NCBI RefSeq assembly: GCF_001942465.1
Contig: NZ_MKJY01000333.1
Location: forward strand, 56,471-120,470
DNA: 64,000 bases
Direction of reading: 5' to 3'
DNA from: Actinomadura sp. CNU-125
GTDB taxonomy: Bacteria > Actinomycetota > Actinomycetes > Streptosporangiales > Streptosporangiaceae
This document shows, piece after piece, positions 36,541 to 46,060 of this stretch. The notes below the pieces were generated by a model. The model had not been told where the DNA came from and ran no database searches. It worked only from the letters and a program-made list of their open reading frames with translations. Positions within the stretch are counted from its first letter, which is position 1. Each line of letters begins with the position of its first letter. Made by a program: the position numbers and the translations under genes.

Positions 36541-37885
36541 CTCGATGAGGCGCAGGGACGCCTTGATCTCCTCGTCGGTGGGGGCGATGTCGACGGTCTC
36601 CCCGGCGAGGTGGCTCTCGTAGGCGCCGAGGTCCAGCAGTCCGTGGCCGCTCAGCCCGGCCAGGACGACCCGTTCCGTCCGCTCCTCGCGGGCGCGGACC
36701 GCCTCGTCGATCGCGGCGGCCACGGCGTGGGCGGATTCGGGCGCGGGAACGATCCCCTCGGCCTTGGCGAACGCGGCGCCGCTCTCGAAGACGCGGGTCT
36801 GCGGGTACGAGGTCGCCTCCACCATGCCTTCGTGGTACATCGCGCTGACGATCGGGGCGGCGCCGTGGTACCGCAGTCCTCCGGCGTGGATGTGGTAGGC
36901 CGTGAACGTGTGCCCCAGGGTGTACATCTTCACGGCGGGGGTGACGCCGGAGTAGTCGGTGTAATCCATCATGTAGCCGCCCCGGGTCATCTTGGGGCAG
37001 GCGTCGGGCTCGACGGCCAGGAAGCGCGTGCCGGTCTTCTCCGTCAGCGACGCCCGGTAGAAGGGGGAAGGTCAGCCCGGCGAAGTTGCTGCCCGCCCCC
37101 ATCGCCCCGATGACGACGTCGGGGAACTCGCCGGCCATCCCCATCTGGAGCAGCGCCTCCTCACCGATGACCGTCTGGTGCATGAGGACGTGGTTCTCCC
37201 CGCTGCCGATCGAGAACCGCGCTTCGGCCCGCGCGTTGGCGTACTCGATCGCCTCGGCGTTCGCGATCCCCAGGGTGCCGGGCGAGTCCGGCGCGGCGCG
37301 CAGCGCGGCCCTGCCGACCTCCGTCCTCGTGCTGGGACTCGGGACGACCTCGGCGCCGTTCAACCGCATCAGCGTGCCCCGGTAGGGCTTCTGCTCGTAG
37401 CTGGACCGCACCATGAAGACGGTGCAATCCATGCCGTACGGGTGGCAGGCCATCGCGAGCGCGGTTCCCCACTGGCCGGCGCCCGTCCCCGTCACCATCT
37501 CCCGGACGCCCGACCTGCCGTAGTAATACGCCTGCGCCAGCGCGGTGTTTATCTTGTGGCTCCCGGAAGGGCTGGTGCCTTCGTACTTGAAATAGATGTG
37601 CGCGGGGGTGTCGAGCGCCTTTTCCAGCCTGCACGCGCGGAAGAGCGGGGTCGGACGCCAGCGCCGGTATTCCTCCCGGACGGGCGCCGGAATCTCGATG
37701 AAGCGCTCGCGGCTGGTGCTCTGCCGGTACATCGAGAGGGGAAGCTGCGGGCGCAGCGGTGCTTCATCATGGCCGTTTCGCGATGGCTTCGGCCGCGCCG
37801 CGGGAACGTCGATCGGCAGATCCGCGAGGATGTTGTACCAATGCGTGGGCACCCGGTCCCGGTCGAGTTCGAAATTGTCGGGCAT
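36532..37885 (-). CDS. TrpB-like (TrpB2-type) PLP-dependent beta-replacement enzyme, frameshifted as read
   Basis: About 451 residues, the length of TrpB2 rather than TrpB1. The PLP lysine is in GTSPSGSHKINTALAQAYYY; the phosphate loop follows later (VIGAMGAGSNFAGLTFP). An extra C near 37070 shifts the frame at LTFP-FYRASL; the second half (KMTRGGYMMDYTDYSGVTPA, TLGHTFTAYHIHAGGLRYHG, FESGAAFAKAEGIVPAPESA, VVLAGLSGHGLLDL) is intact. TrpB2 enzymes join indole with serine, but relatives inside biosynthetic clusters make or modify unusual amino acids. It starts two bases after the carrier-protein stop, so the two are an operon. Confidence 0.88.
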
Positions 37886-37886
37886 G

Positions 37887-38171
37887 TTACGCTCCGCCGC
37901 CCTCCGCGTCGACGATCCCGCTGATCATGTCCACGAGGCTGCCCACGTTGCGCAGTTCCGCGAGCATGACGTCCTCGTCGTCGATCTCGATGTCGAATTC
38001 TTTCTCGATCTCCACGAGGGTGTGCAGCAGGCTGAGCGAGTCCATGCCCACGGTCGGCGAGTAGAGCGAGACCTTATCGTCGAGTCGTTCGGGCGCGATT
38101 TTCAGATCGAGAACGCGGATCATAATGCTTTTGATCTGCGCCGCCAGGTCGATTTCGTTGGCACGATCCAT
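37887..38171 (-). CDS. Free-standing acyl/peptidyl carrier protein
   Basis: 94 residues, ATG 38171 with GAGG upstream. The 4'-phosphopantetheine site is the Ser of VGMDSLSLLHTLVEIEKEFD. The acidic helix III (IEIDDEDVMLAELRNVGSLV) is typical. It diverges from an acyl-CoA dehydrogenase and a free-standing adenylation protein: those three activities together resemble the PltL/PltE/PltF (RedO/RedW/RedM) set, in which proline is loaded on a carrier and oxidised to pyrrole. Its sequence does not show which residue it carries. Confidence 0.88.
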   Translation of the reverse strand: MDRANEIDLAAQIKSIMIRVLDLKIAPERLDDKVSLYSPTVGMDSLSLLHTLVEIEKEFDIEIDDEDVMLAELRNVGSLVDMISGIVDAEGGGA

Positions 38172-38534
38172 GGCATGCACCTCGTTCACGGCGTCGGCCG
38201 GAGAGAAAAGTCGGCGGGAGTCGGCTCGGCAGTAATCGGCACCTGCGGAGATTTGGAGATCCGGCGGAGGCCCATGACCGGGGCGTTTACCGCGTCGATT
38301 GGTTGACGGTCCGTACCGTACGACAGGCGCCCGATGGGCGCAAGAGGACGTACGGAGTCGCGCACCGATCCCATTTGGCAAAAGTTGTCCTTCTCAAGAT
38401 CGCCGCACGCGTGCACAATGGGCAACGTTCGGTGCGGCGCGGCGGGTTTGCCGTGGTCGGGCCATGTGGACCGGAGGTGACCGGCCGGCGATTCGGTATG
38501 TGGCGTGACATCCCGCTTGGGGGATTGGAGAGCC
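38172..38534. other. Divergent promoter region inside the cluster
   Basis: 363 bp without a gene, between the carrier protein (minus) and the acyl-CoA dehydrogenase (plus). It is noticeably less GC-rich than the surroundings. TTGACG (38303) is followed by the odd palindrome CGTAC-C-GTACG (38312-38322), a possible operator beside a -35 box. No regulator gene adjoins it, so a regulator elsewhere would be needed. Confidence 0.4.
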
Positions 38535-39712
38535 ATGCGCTTCGAATGGGACGATGGCCAGGAGGAGTTGTACCGCGATTTCCGCAGGTTCGGTGAAGAA
38601 GCGCTGAGCAGGGATGTGGCCGAACGCGACGCGGCCGGAAAGTTCGGTCACGACGATTGGGCGCGGTGCGCCGAACGCGGCGTGCTCGGCCTGGTCCTGC
38701 CCCCCGAATACGGGGGAGCCGGGCACGATCTCGGCGGCTATGCGAGCGCGATGGAGGGACTCGGCCACGGCTGCCTCGACAACGGGCTCCTGATGGCGAT
38801 GGGCGCTCACGTCCTGGCCGTCGAGCTGCCGGTCTGGAAGTTCGGCGACGAAGGCCAGCGCCGCAGGTACCTGCCCGGCCTCGCCGCCGGTCGGCTCATC
38901 GGCGCCAACGCGATGACCGAGCCGGCGAGCGGATCGGACGCGCTGTCGCTCGCGACCACCGCGGAGCGCGACGGCGGCTCCTACGTGCTGACCGGGCGCA
39001 AGCGCTACGTCACGAACGCCCCCCTCGCCGACGTGTTCGTCGTGTACGCGACCGTCGATCCGGAACTCGGATTCACCGGGGTGACCGCCTTCCTGGTGGA
39101 GCGGGGCGACGACGGCGTGTCGGTGAAGGAACAAGCGGAGAAGATGGGGCTGCGCACCGCCCGCTGGGGGGAGGTCGAACTGGACGCCTGCCGGATTCCC
39201 GCCTCGCGGAGACTCGGCGCCGAGCGGCAGGGGGCCGCGATATTCGCGCGGTCGATGGCCTGGGAACGGGCCCTTCTCCTGGCGCCGTGGCTCGGCGTGA
39301 TGCGGCGCGAGATCGACGAATGCACGCGGTTCTCCCGGCGGCGCCGCCAGTTCGGCAAGCACATCGGGCATTTCCAGTCGATCTCCAACCGGATCGTCGA
39401 CATGCGGATTCGCTGGGAGGTCTCCCGCATGCTCCTCCACCGCGCGCGGCCGAACTCGACGGCCCGGAAGCGACCATCTTTCCCGAGGTCGGCAAGCTGT
39501 ACGTGAGCGAAGCCGCGGCGGAGATCTTCACCAGCGCGATGCAGGTGTACGGGGCCCTCGGCTACACCACCGGCGGACGCACCGAACGGAATCTCCGGGA
39601 CGCCCTGGGCATGACGATCTCCTCGGGCACGTCCGACATGCAGCGCGTCATCATTTCCGGAAAGCTCGGCCTCGCCTGGCCGGACACCGAGGCGATCGGG
39701 GAGACGAGGTGA
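38535..39712 (+). CDS. Acyl-CoA dehydrogenase-family flavoenzyme (PltE/RedW-like), frameshifted as read
   Basis: About 392 residues, ATG 38535 after TTGGGGGATTGGAG. Motifs: LVLPPEYGGAGHDLGGYASA, NAMTEPASGSDALSLATTAE, YVLTGRKRYVTNAPLADVFV, RRRRQFGKHIGHFQSISNRI and QVYGALGYTTGGRTERNLRD. One base is missing near 39446 (SRMLLHRA, then ELDGPEATIFPEVGKLYVSE). Its stop overlaps the adenylation gene (GTGA). With the carrier protein and the adenylation enzyme it probably desaturates a carrier-bound amino acid; oxidation of proline to pyrrole is the best-known case. The catalytic Glu position cannot be confirmed by eye. Confidence 0.85.
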
Positions 39713-41352
39713 ACGTACTCGGTGACCGGCTGAGCCGGTGGGCCGAAGAACGGCCGGACGCGTCCGCGGTGGAGTTCGGGAACGAGACGCTGACCTACGG
39801 TGAACTGGACCGGCACAGTTCGGCCCTGGCCCGCACACTGCGCGACAACGGAGTCGTCGCCGGTGACAGGGTCGGCCTCTGGCTCCACAAGTCGATCGAG
39901 TCGGTCATCGCCGTGCACGGCGTGCTGAAAACCGGCGCGGCGTACGTTCCCATCGACCCGAGCGCCCCCTTCAAAAGGGCGGCCCATATCCTCGCCCATT
40001 GCGAAGTCGCGTGCGTGATCGCCCAGGACGACCGGGTCGAATGGTTGCGGAGCAATTCGTCGTGCCCGATCGTCCGCGTGGGTCCGGCGTCGTCCGGAGG
40101 TCCCCCGGCGGACGCGTCCGTCATCGGCTGGGAGCGGGCGCTCGCCGCCGTTCCGCTGGAGGGCGCGCGCGGACCGGCCGCCGACCCCGACGGCCCGGCC
40201 TTCATCCTGCACACTTCGGGATCGAAGGGAGTCCCCAAAGGGGTCGTGCTGTCCCATGGCAACGCCGGGGCGTTCGTGGAATGGGCGGTCGGCGAATTCG
40301 GCCTGGGACCGGCCGACCGGGTCGCGAGCCATGCGCCCTTTCATTTCGACCTGTCCGTCCTGGACCTGTTCGCGACCTGCGCGGCGGGCGGCTGCGTGGT
40401 CCTGGTGCCGGAGAGCCACGTCGGGCTCGGCGGCGCCCTCAACAAGTTCGTCGCCGAGCGGCGCATCACCGTGTGGTACTCCGTCCCGGGCGCGCTGACC
40501 CGGATGCTCGCCGCGAAGAACAGCGGGCTGCCGGCCGGATCGTCGCTGCGGGCCGTCCTGTTCGCGGGCGAGCCGTTCCCGATCGCGCGGCTCCGGGAGC
40601 TGCACGCGCTCCTTCCGGGCGTGGAGCTCTACAACCTCTACGGCCCGACCGAGACGAACGTCTGCGTCTACCACCGCGTCCGGGAACCGGACGTCGCGGA
40701 GGGGCGTCGGGCGCCCGTCCCGATCGGGCGGGCCTGCCCGTACGCGACGACGTTCGTGGTCGACGGGGACGGGCGCCCGCTGCGGCACGCGCCGGGAGCG
40801 TACGGCGAGCTGTGCGTCGCCGGAGATTCGGTGATGCTCGGCTACTGGCGGGACGACGGGCTCACGGCGGCGAAGACGGCGCGGATCCCCCGGGACGGTG
40901 CCGAGCCGCTGGACGCGTACCGGACCGGTGACCTGGTGCGGGTCGACGACGACCTGAACTACGTGTTCTGCGGACGCGCGGACGACATGGTGAAGATCCG
41001 CGGGCACCGTGTCGAGATCGGCGAGATCGAGGCGGTCCTGGCGGCCGCGGACGGTGTCCGGGAGGCCGCCTGCGTCGCGGTCGACGACGGTTCCGGGGAG
41101 CGGATCCTCGAAGCGTACGTGGTGCCGGACGAGCGGCCGCTCGACGTCCCCGGGATACGCAGGCACTGCCTGAGCGAGGTCCCGCGCTACATGGTCCCGG
41201 CGCGGTTCCATGTCAGGACGGCGCTCCCGGTCACCGGCACCGGGAAGATCGACCGGAAGCGGCTGGGCGCGTCGCGCGCGGACGCGCGGGCGGATCCGCG
41301 CGAGGACGTGCGCGAGGACGTGCGCGAGGACGTGCGGGCGGATCCGCGATGA
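39709..41352 (+). CDS. Free-standing amino-acid adenylation enzyme (prolyl-AMP ligase PltF/RedM-like)
   Basis: 547 residues, GTG 39709. It is an NRPS-type A domain without a carrier domain: A3 ILHTSGSKGVPKGVVLSHGN, A4 region APFHFDLSVLDL, A5 LYNLYGPTETNVCVYH, A7 DAYRTGDLVRVDDD, A8 GRADDMVKIRGHRVEIGEIE and A10 TGTGKIDRKRLG. The SHGNAGAFVEWAVGEFGL stretch resembles prolyl-AMP ligases. After A10 comes an odd tail with three EDVR repeats encoded by 12-bp DNA repeats. It should load the free carrier protein at 37887. The substrate is inferred from the gene trio only. Confidence 0.85.
   Translation: MNVLGDRLSRWAEERPDASAVEFGNETLTYGELDRHSSALARTLRDNGVVAGDRVGLWLHKSIESVIAVHGVLKTGAAYVPIDPSAPFKRAAHILAHCEVACVIAQDDRVEWLRSNSSCPIVRVGPASSGGPPADASVIGWERALAAVPLEGARGPAADPDGPAFILHTSGSKGVPKGVVLSHGNAGAFVEWAVGEFGLGPADRVASHAPFHFDLSVLDLFATCAAGGCVVLVPESHVGLGGALNKFVAERRITVWYSVPGALTRMLAAKNSGLPAGSSLRAVLFAGEPFPIARLRELHALLPGVELYNLYGPTETNVCVYHRVREPDVAEGRRAPVPIGRACPYATTFVVDGDGRPLRHAPGAYGELCVAGDSVMLGYWRDDGLTAAKTARIPRDGAEPLDAYRTGDLVRVDDDLNYVFCGRADDMVKIRGHRVEIGEIEAVLAAADGVREAACVAVDDGSGERILEAYVVPDERPLDVPGIRRHCLSEVPRYMVPARFHVRTALPVTGTGKIDRKRLGASRADARADPREDVREDVREDVRADPR
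41299..41334 (+). repeat. Three 12-bp tandem repeats in the adenylation gene's 3' end
   Basis: Three exact copies of CGCGAGGACGTG, flanked on both sides by CGGATCCGCG, encode the EDVR repeats of the C-terminal tail. They are in frame, so changes in copy number would only lengthen or shorten the tail. Confidence 0.85.
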
Positions 41353-42146
41353 AAGTCCTGACGGAAACCTGGTGGAGCGCGTCGATCGGCCGGGAGAAGT
41401 CGGTGAACGTCGTCCTGCCGTCCAGGTATTCGGCGGTCGGCCGCGCGTTCCCGGTGCTGTACCTGCTGCACGGATTCGGCGGCAACCGGAACACCTGGCT
41501 GCGGTGCGAGGACCTCGCGACGGTCGTGGAATCGGCCGGGCTGATCGTGGTCCTTCCCGAGTCCGGGCGGTCGTGGTTCATCAACGACGCGCGGGGCAGG
41601 CGCTACGAGGAGTACCTCGTGCGCGAGGTCGTCGGCCGTGTCGACGGCGCGTACAACACCGCGGCGGGCCGGGACGGGCGGGGCATCGGCGGGTTCTCCA
41701 TGGGCGGGGCCGCGGCCCTCTACCAGGCGTTGCGGCACGGTGAACTGTTCTCGGTCGTGTGCAGCAACGCCGGCGCCTTCGAGGCCCCCCTGCGGGACGG
41801 CGACCCGTACCGCCGGCTGCGGGAGGACCGGCGGCTGGCGATCCCCACCACCAGGGACCACGAGCGCGTGTGGGGCCCGCCCGGCAGCGGCACCCGGCAC
41901 GAGTACGACCCGTACCGCGCGATCCGCGACCGGAACGAGAAGTACCCGATCGAGGTGCATTTCGATGTCGGCCTGGACGACTACCCCCGGATGATCGGCA
42001 TGAACCGGAGAATGCGGGACGCGCTTTCGGCGCGTTCCGTCCCCCATCGGTACCGGGAGCGGCCCGGCGGCCACGACTGGGCGTTCGTGAACGCGGGTCT
42101 CCCCGAGCTCTTCGCGTTCGCGCGGAGCCGCCTCCTCTCCGCCTGA
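41349..42146 (+). CDS. Alpha/beta-hydrolase esterase (esterase D / PF00756 type)
   Basis: 265 residues, ATG 41349 overlapping the previous stop (ATGA). The oxyanion loop is YLLHGFGGNRNTWLR; the nucleophile Ser is in GIGGFSMGGAAALYQAL; the His is in RPGGHDWAFVNAG; an Asp near VGLDDYPRM may complete the triad. This family includes S-formylglutathione hydrolase, tributyrin esterases and mycolyl transferases. In a cluster it may remove a protecting acyl group or act as a thioesterase on the carrier protein. Confidence 0.82.
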   Translation: MKVLTETWWSASIGREKSVNVVLPSRYSAVGRAFPVLYLLHGFGGNRNTWLRCEDLATVVESAGLIVVLPESGRSWFINDARGRRYEEYLVREVVGRVDGAYNTAAGRDGRGIGGFSMGGAAALYQALRHGELFSVVCSNAGAFEAPLRDGDPYRRLREDRRLAIPTTRDHERVWGPPGSGTRHEYDPYRAIRDRNEKYPIEVHFDVGLDDYPRMIGMNRRMRDALSARSVPHRYRERPGGHDWAFVNAGLPELFAFARSRLLSA

Positions 42147-42185
42147 CCCAGGCGCACCACGAAGAAGACAACGGAAGGAGCGCCC

Positions 42186-44039
42186 GTGTGCGGCATCACC
42201 GGATGGGTCGACTGGACGCTGGATCTGCGGGGGCAGGGCCCCGTCATCACGGGCATGACGCGGACGCAGGCGCCGCGGGGGCCCGACGACGAGGGAACGT
42301 GGCTGTCGCGGCACGCCGCGTTCGGGCACCGGCGGCTCGCCGTGATCGACGTCGAGGGAGGGCGGCAGCCGATGACCCGGAACGGGCCCGGCGGCCGTCC
42401 GGTCGTCATCACGTTCAGCGGCGAGATCTACAACTTCCGGGAGCTGCGCGCGGAGCTGCGCTCGGCGGGCTGGTCGTTCGGCACCCGCTCGGACACTGAG
42501 GTGCTGCTGACGGCCTACCTGCAGTGGGGCCCGGACCTCGTCACACGGCTCAACGGGATGTACGCGTTCGCCGTGTGGGACGAGCAGGCCCGGCGACTGC
42601 TGCTGGTGCGGGACCGGCTCGGCATCAAGCCGCTCTACTACGCGCGGGTCGGCGACGGGATCGTCTTCGGCTCGGAGCCCAAGGCGCTGCTCGCCCATCC
42701 GCGGCTGAAGGCCGAGGTGGACCTCGAAGGGCTCGCCGAGCTGCTCGCCGTTCCGCGCGCGAGGACGCCCGGCCACGCCGTCTACCGGGGAATGCGGGAG
42801 CTGAAGCCGGGCTGCCTCCTCGTCGCCGACGCCTCCGGATGCCGCGAGAGCCGGTACTGGCAGGTGGAGGCGCGCCCCCACACCAAGGACTTCCGCACGA
42901 CGACGGCGGAGATCCGCTCCCTGCTCACCGACATCGTCGACCGCCAGATCGTCGCCGACGTGCCGGTCGGCACGCTGCTGTCCGGAGGGATCGACTCCAG
43001 CGCCATCACGGCCATGGCCGCCGGGAAGTTCACGGGGAAGCTGGCGAGCTACTCGGTGAGCGTCCCCGCGCCCGCCCGGCCGGGAAGCGACCTGTGGCGG
43101 CCGAGCCCGGACGAGCCGTACGCGCGGCTGGTCGCCGAACGGCTCGGCATCGAGCACTCGGTGGTCGAGGTCGGCACCGACGGGCTCGTCGAGGACATCG
43201 ACCGCGGACTGCGCGCGCGCGACCTGCCCGGCTGGGGCGACCTCGACGTCTCGATGTACCACCTGTTCCGGGGCGTCCGCGCGAACTGCACGGTGGCGCT
43301 GTCGGGGGAGTCCGCCGACGAGATGTTCGGGGGCTACACCTGGCAGACGGACGAGCGGTACGTGCGGCACACGTCGTTCCCGTGGATGTACGGGCGCCGT
43401 CAGCCGGAGGTCCTCCTCCGCGAGGAGGTGCGGCGCGCGATCCGCCCGGAGGTCTACGAGGCCGACCGCTACCGGGAGGCGCTGGCGGAGGTGCCGCGCC
43501 TCGAAGGCGAGGACCGCGCCGGACGCAGGCAGCGGGAGGTGTTCCATCTCGGCCTCACCCGGTGGCTGGGCGCGCTGCTGGACCGCAAGGACCGGATGAG
43601 CATGGCCGTCGGCCTCGAAGTGCGGGTGCCCTTCGCCGACCACCGGCTCGCCGAGTACCTGTTCAACGTCCCCGCGGACCTGAAAACCGGCGCCGGGACG
43701 GGGAGCGGGGGGACCGGAGGCGGCGGGATGGAGAAGGCGCTGCTGCGCCGGGCGTGCGGGGACCTCCTGCCGGACGAGATCGTCAACAGGCCCAAGAGCG
43801 CCTATCCGGCGAGTCGGGACCCTGGATACGTCGAGACGTTGAAGGAACTCGTCATCGAGACGATCGACGACCCGAACGCGCCCCTGTTCGACCTCATGGA
43901 CCGCGACAGGGTCCGCGAGGCGGTCACGTCCGGGCTGGACGCGCTGCCCGGCCCGATCACCGCCCGGACGTCCGCCATCGGGCTGTCCTACCTGCTCGAA
44001 CTGGACCGGTGGCTTTCCCGGGTCCGGGTCGTGGCGTGA
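42186..44039 (+). CDS. Asparagine synthase (glutamine-hydrolysing) family protein
   Basis: 617 residues, GTG 42186 after GAAGGAG. Cys2 (MCGITGWVDW) is the glutaminase nucleophile; GHRRLAVIDVEGGRQPM, ITFSGEIYNFRELRAEL and RDRLGIKPLYYARVGDG follow. The synthase domain has the PP-loop LLSGGIDSSAITAMAAGK, then VALSGESADEMFGGYTWQTD and DRKDRMSMAVGLEVRVPFAD. A Gly-rich insert (GAGTGSGGTGGGG, about residue 500) is unusual. In biosynthetic clusters such enzymes make amides, lactams or N-N bonds from carboxylates; with the ArgG-like gene it hints at amidation of an aspartyl or related group. Confidence 0.9.
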   Translation: MCGITGWVDWTLDLRGQGPVITGMTRTQAPRGPDDEGTWLSRHAAFGHRRLAVIDVEGGRQPMTRNGPGGRPVVITFSGEIYNFRELRAELRSAGWSFGTRSDTEVLLTAYLQWGPDLVTRLNGMYAFAVWDEQARRLLLVRDRLGIKPLYYARVGDGIVFGSEPKALLAHPRLKAEVDLEGLAELLAVPRARTPGHAVYRGMRELKPGCLLVADASGCRESRYWQVEARPHTKDFRTTTAEIRSLLTDIVDRQIVADVPVGTLLSGGIDSSAITAMAAGKFTGKLASYSVSVPAPARPGSDLWRPSPDEPYARLVAERLGIEHSVVEVGTDGLVEDIDRGLRARDLPGWGDLDVSMYHLFRGVRANCTVALSGESADEMFGGYTWQTDERYVRHTSFPWMYGRRQPEVLLREEVRRAIRPEVYEADRYREALAEVPRLEGEDRAGRRQREVFHLGLTRWLGALLDRKDRMSMAVGLEVRVPFADHRLAEYLFNVPADLKTGAGTGSGGTGGGGMEKALLRRACGDLLPDEIVNRPKSAYPASRDPGYVETLKELVIETIDDPNAPLFDLMDRDRVREAVTSGLDALPGPITARTSAIGLSYLLELDRWLSRVRVVA

Positions 44040-44044
44040 CGCCC

Positions 44045-44098
44045 CCGGCCACGCTCCCGTCCCCGGCCGCGCTCGCGCCCACGGCCGCGCTCCCGCCC
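44045..44098. repeat. Three imperfect 18-bp tandem repeats between converging genes
   Basis: Units start at 44045, 44063 and 44081, with consensus ccGGCCGCGCTCCCGCCC; each differs from it at one to four positions. They fill the gap between AsnB and the acyl-CoA ligase 3' ends, where a terminator would be expected, but form no clear stem. Confidence 0.6.
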
Positions 44099-44113
44099 AC
44101 GCCGCCGCCTCCG

Positions 44114-45751
44114 TCACTCCCGGGGGCGCCGCGCCGCTCGCGCGTAGCGCAGGCGCAGTTCCTCCTTGCGGGTCTTGCCCGTCGCGGTCGTCGGCAGGCC
44201 GTCGAGGAGTTCGAGGCGGCGAGGCCAGTACGCCTTGGTCATCCCGGCCTCGTCCAGCGCGCGCTGCAGTTCTTCGAGCGTGACGGGCGAGGCCCCGGCG
44301 ACCGGCGTCACCACCGCGCAGATCGTCTCGTCCTCGTGCTCGTCCGGGAGCCCGATGACCGCGACGTCGCGCACCCCGGGATGCCGGCCGATGATCGACT
44401 CCAGGTCGGTGACCGGCGCGATGTTCGCGTTGCGCAGGATCATGTCCTTGGCCCGGCCGGTGATCCGGATGCCGCCGCGGCCGTCGGGCCGGGCCAGGTC
44501 GCCGGTGTCGAACCATCCGTCCTCGTCGAGGTCGGCGGCGTACAGCTCGTCGCGCCGGTAGTAGCCGAGGCACTGCGTCGGCCCCTTCACCCACAGCACG
44601 CCCTCGTCCCCGGTCTCCTCCGACACGGGGTCGATGCGCAGCCGCATGTCGGAGATGGGGCTCCCGTCGCTGTGCGCGGCCCAGTCCGCCGGGTCGTCCG
44701 GACGGGTGATCGTCACGGGCCCGTTCTCCGTCATCCCCCACAGCGAGTACAGCCGGAGACCGAAGACGTCTGCGGTCTCGTCGATGAAGTACGGCGGGAT
44801 CGGCGCCGACCCGCTGACCAGCCAGGACAGGGCGGGCAGCGCGCGCGGCGCGGACCGCTGCTCGCGGATCAGGCTCAGCAGGTAGAAGGGCGCGCAGTAG
44901 AAGAACGTGACCCCGTGGGCGGCCATGAAGTCCAGGGCGTCGGCGGGTTCCTTGGCGTCCTGGAACGCCATGGTGGCGCCCAGTGCCAGCGGCATCAGCA
45001 TTCCCTGCACGACGCCGGTGTAGTGCGTGTACAGCGCGGTGGTGTACATGACGAGCGTCTCGTCGAGTCCGAACGTCCCGGCCTCGCCCCGAACGGCGGC
45101 GTACAGGGTGTTCTGGCTGTGCAGGACGCCCTTGGGGTCGCTGGTCGTGCCCGAGGTGAACAGCACGAGGTACGGGTCGTCGGGGCCGAGCTCCCGCGCG
45201 TCGAGCAGGTGTCCGTGCCGCTCCTCCCAGGCCGTCCCGAAGAAGAACGACTCGAACTCGCCGGTGCCCTCCGGGCCCGGGCCGTCGGCGACGAACACGC
45301 GCTCCAGGGACGGCAGCTCCGCGGCGAACTCGGCGCCGAGCTCGCCCAGCCGGTCGCCGTTGTCCTCGGCCATGGTGACGAGGACGCGCGCCTCGGTGAC
45401 GCGCAGCATGACGTCGAGCTCGCGGCGCCGGTAGGTCTTCATGAGCGGGCAGTACACGACCCCGGCCCGGATGCAGCCGAGGGTGAGCGCGGCGAGCTCC
45501 CACCTGTCGGTGAGCTGGGCCGCGAACACGTCCCCGGGGCGCAGCCCGAGTTCGACCAGCGCGCCCGCGCACCGGTCGGCCGCCGCGGCGAGCCGCTCGT
45601 AGTCGAGCCTGTGCTCCCGTCCGTCCGCCCGCCGCCGGGTGATCACCGCCGTTTTCCGCGGGGTGTCGCGCACATGCCGCCGGAGATCGTCGAGGAACGT
45701 CTCGTCCCGCCACCAGCCGCGCTCGCGGTGGCTCGCAGAGGTCGTGGTCAT
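44114..45751 (-). CDS. Acyl-CoA ligase / AMP-forming synthetase (cyclohexanecarboxylate-CoA-ligase-like)
   Basis: 545 residues, ATG 45751 after TGGAG. The AMP-binding core is LVLFTSGTTSDPKGVLHSQN, LYSLWGMTENGPVTITRPDD, DGWFDTGDLARPDGRGGIRI and the catalytic Lys region TTATGKTRKEELRLRYA. It starts with RERGWWRDETFLDDLRRHVR, which is shared almost exactly by the ligase at 58569. The two are paralogues in one cluster, on opposite strands. It probably activates an unusual acid as AMP ester or CoA thioester; no carrier domain is attached. Confidence 0.88.
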   Translation of the reverse strand: MTTTSASHRERGWWRDETFLDDLRRHVRDTPRKTAVITRRRADGREHRLDYERLAAAADRCAGALVELGLRPGDVFAAQLTDRWELAALTLGCIRAGVVYCPLMKTYRRRELDVMLRVTEARVLVTMAEDNGDRLGELGAEFAAELPSLERVFVADGPGPEGTGEFESFFFGTAWEERHGHLLDARELGPDDPYLVLFTSGTTSDPKGVLHSQNTLYAAVRGEAGTFGLDETLVMYTTALYTHYTGVVQGMLMPLALGATMAFQDAKEPADALDFMAAHGVTFFYCAPFYLLSLIREQRSAPRALPALSWLVSGSAPIPPYFIDETADVFGLRLYSLWGMTENGPVTITRPDDPADWAAHSDGSPISDMRLRIDPVSEETGDEGVLWVKGPTQCLGYYRRDELYAADLDEDGWFDTGDLARPDGRGGIRITGRAKDMILRNANIAPVTDLESIIGRHPGVRDVAVIGLPDEHEDETICAVVTPVAGASPVTLEELQRALDEAGMTKAYWPRRLELLDGLPTTATGKTRKEELRLRYARAARRPRE

Positions 45752-46060
45752 GGCTGCACTCCAGTTCTGCTCCGGCGGCGGGACGCGGTCGGCGGCGGAA
45801 TCGGCGCGTGCCCGCCCGTCCTTCCGGAAACGTGTCGCGATCAGTTTCGTGCGCTTCGATAACTGCGGGCCGGACCGCACGGAATTCGCTCGACAGGAGG
45901 GGCGCGTCTCCTGGAGCGGCCGTTGTGGACCGGGTAACGATAACTCAGAAGTGTCCGGTCGCCCACCGCGGCCTCCTGCCGATGCGGGAAACGATTCTGA
46001 CTGCGACGGAGATCAACATAACGTGTAACTCTTGGAACGTCACCACCTTCGGAGGTTCGA
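45752..46060. other. Divergent promoter region between the acyl-CoA ligase and the KAS III-like gene
   Basis: 309 bp without a gene. AT-richer stretches near 45835-45865 and 46010-46030 (ATCAACATAACGTGTAAC) may be the two promoters. No clear operator. Confidence 0.4.

Noticed and set aside
41299..41334. CRISPR-like array
   Set aside because: The units are only 12 bp, contiguous without spacers, and encode an in-frame EDVR tail.
41187..45713. A minus-strand open frame of about 1500 codons across AsnB and the esterase
   Set aside because: AsnB, esterase and adenylation motifs are all on the plus strand; the long frame only reflects GC bias.
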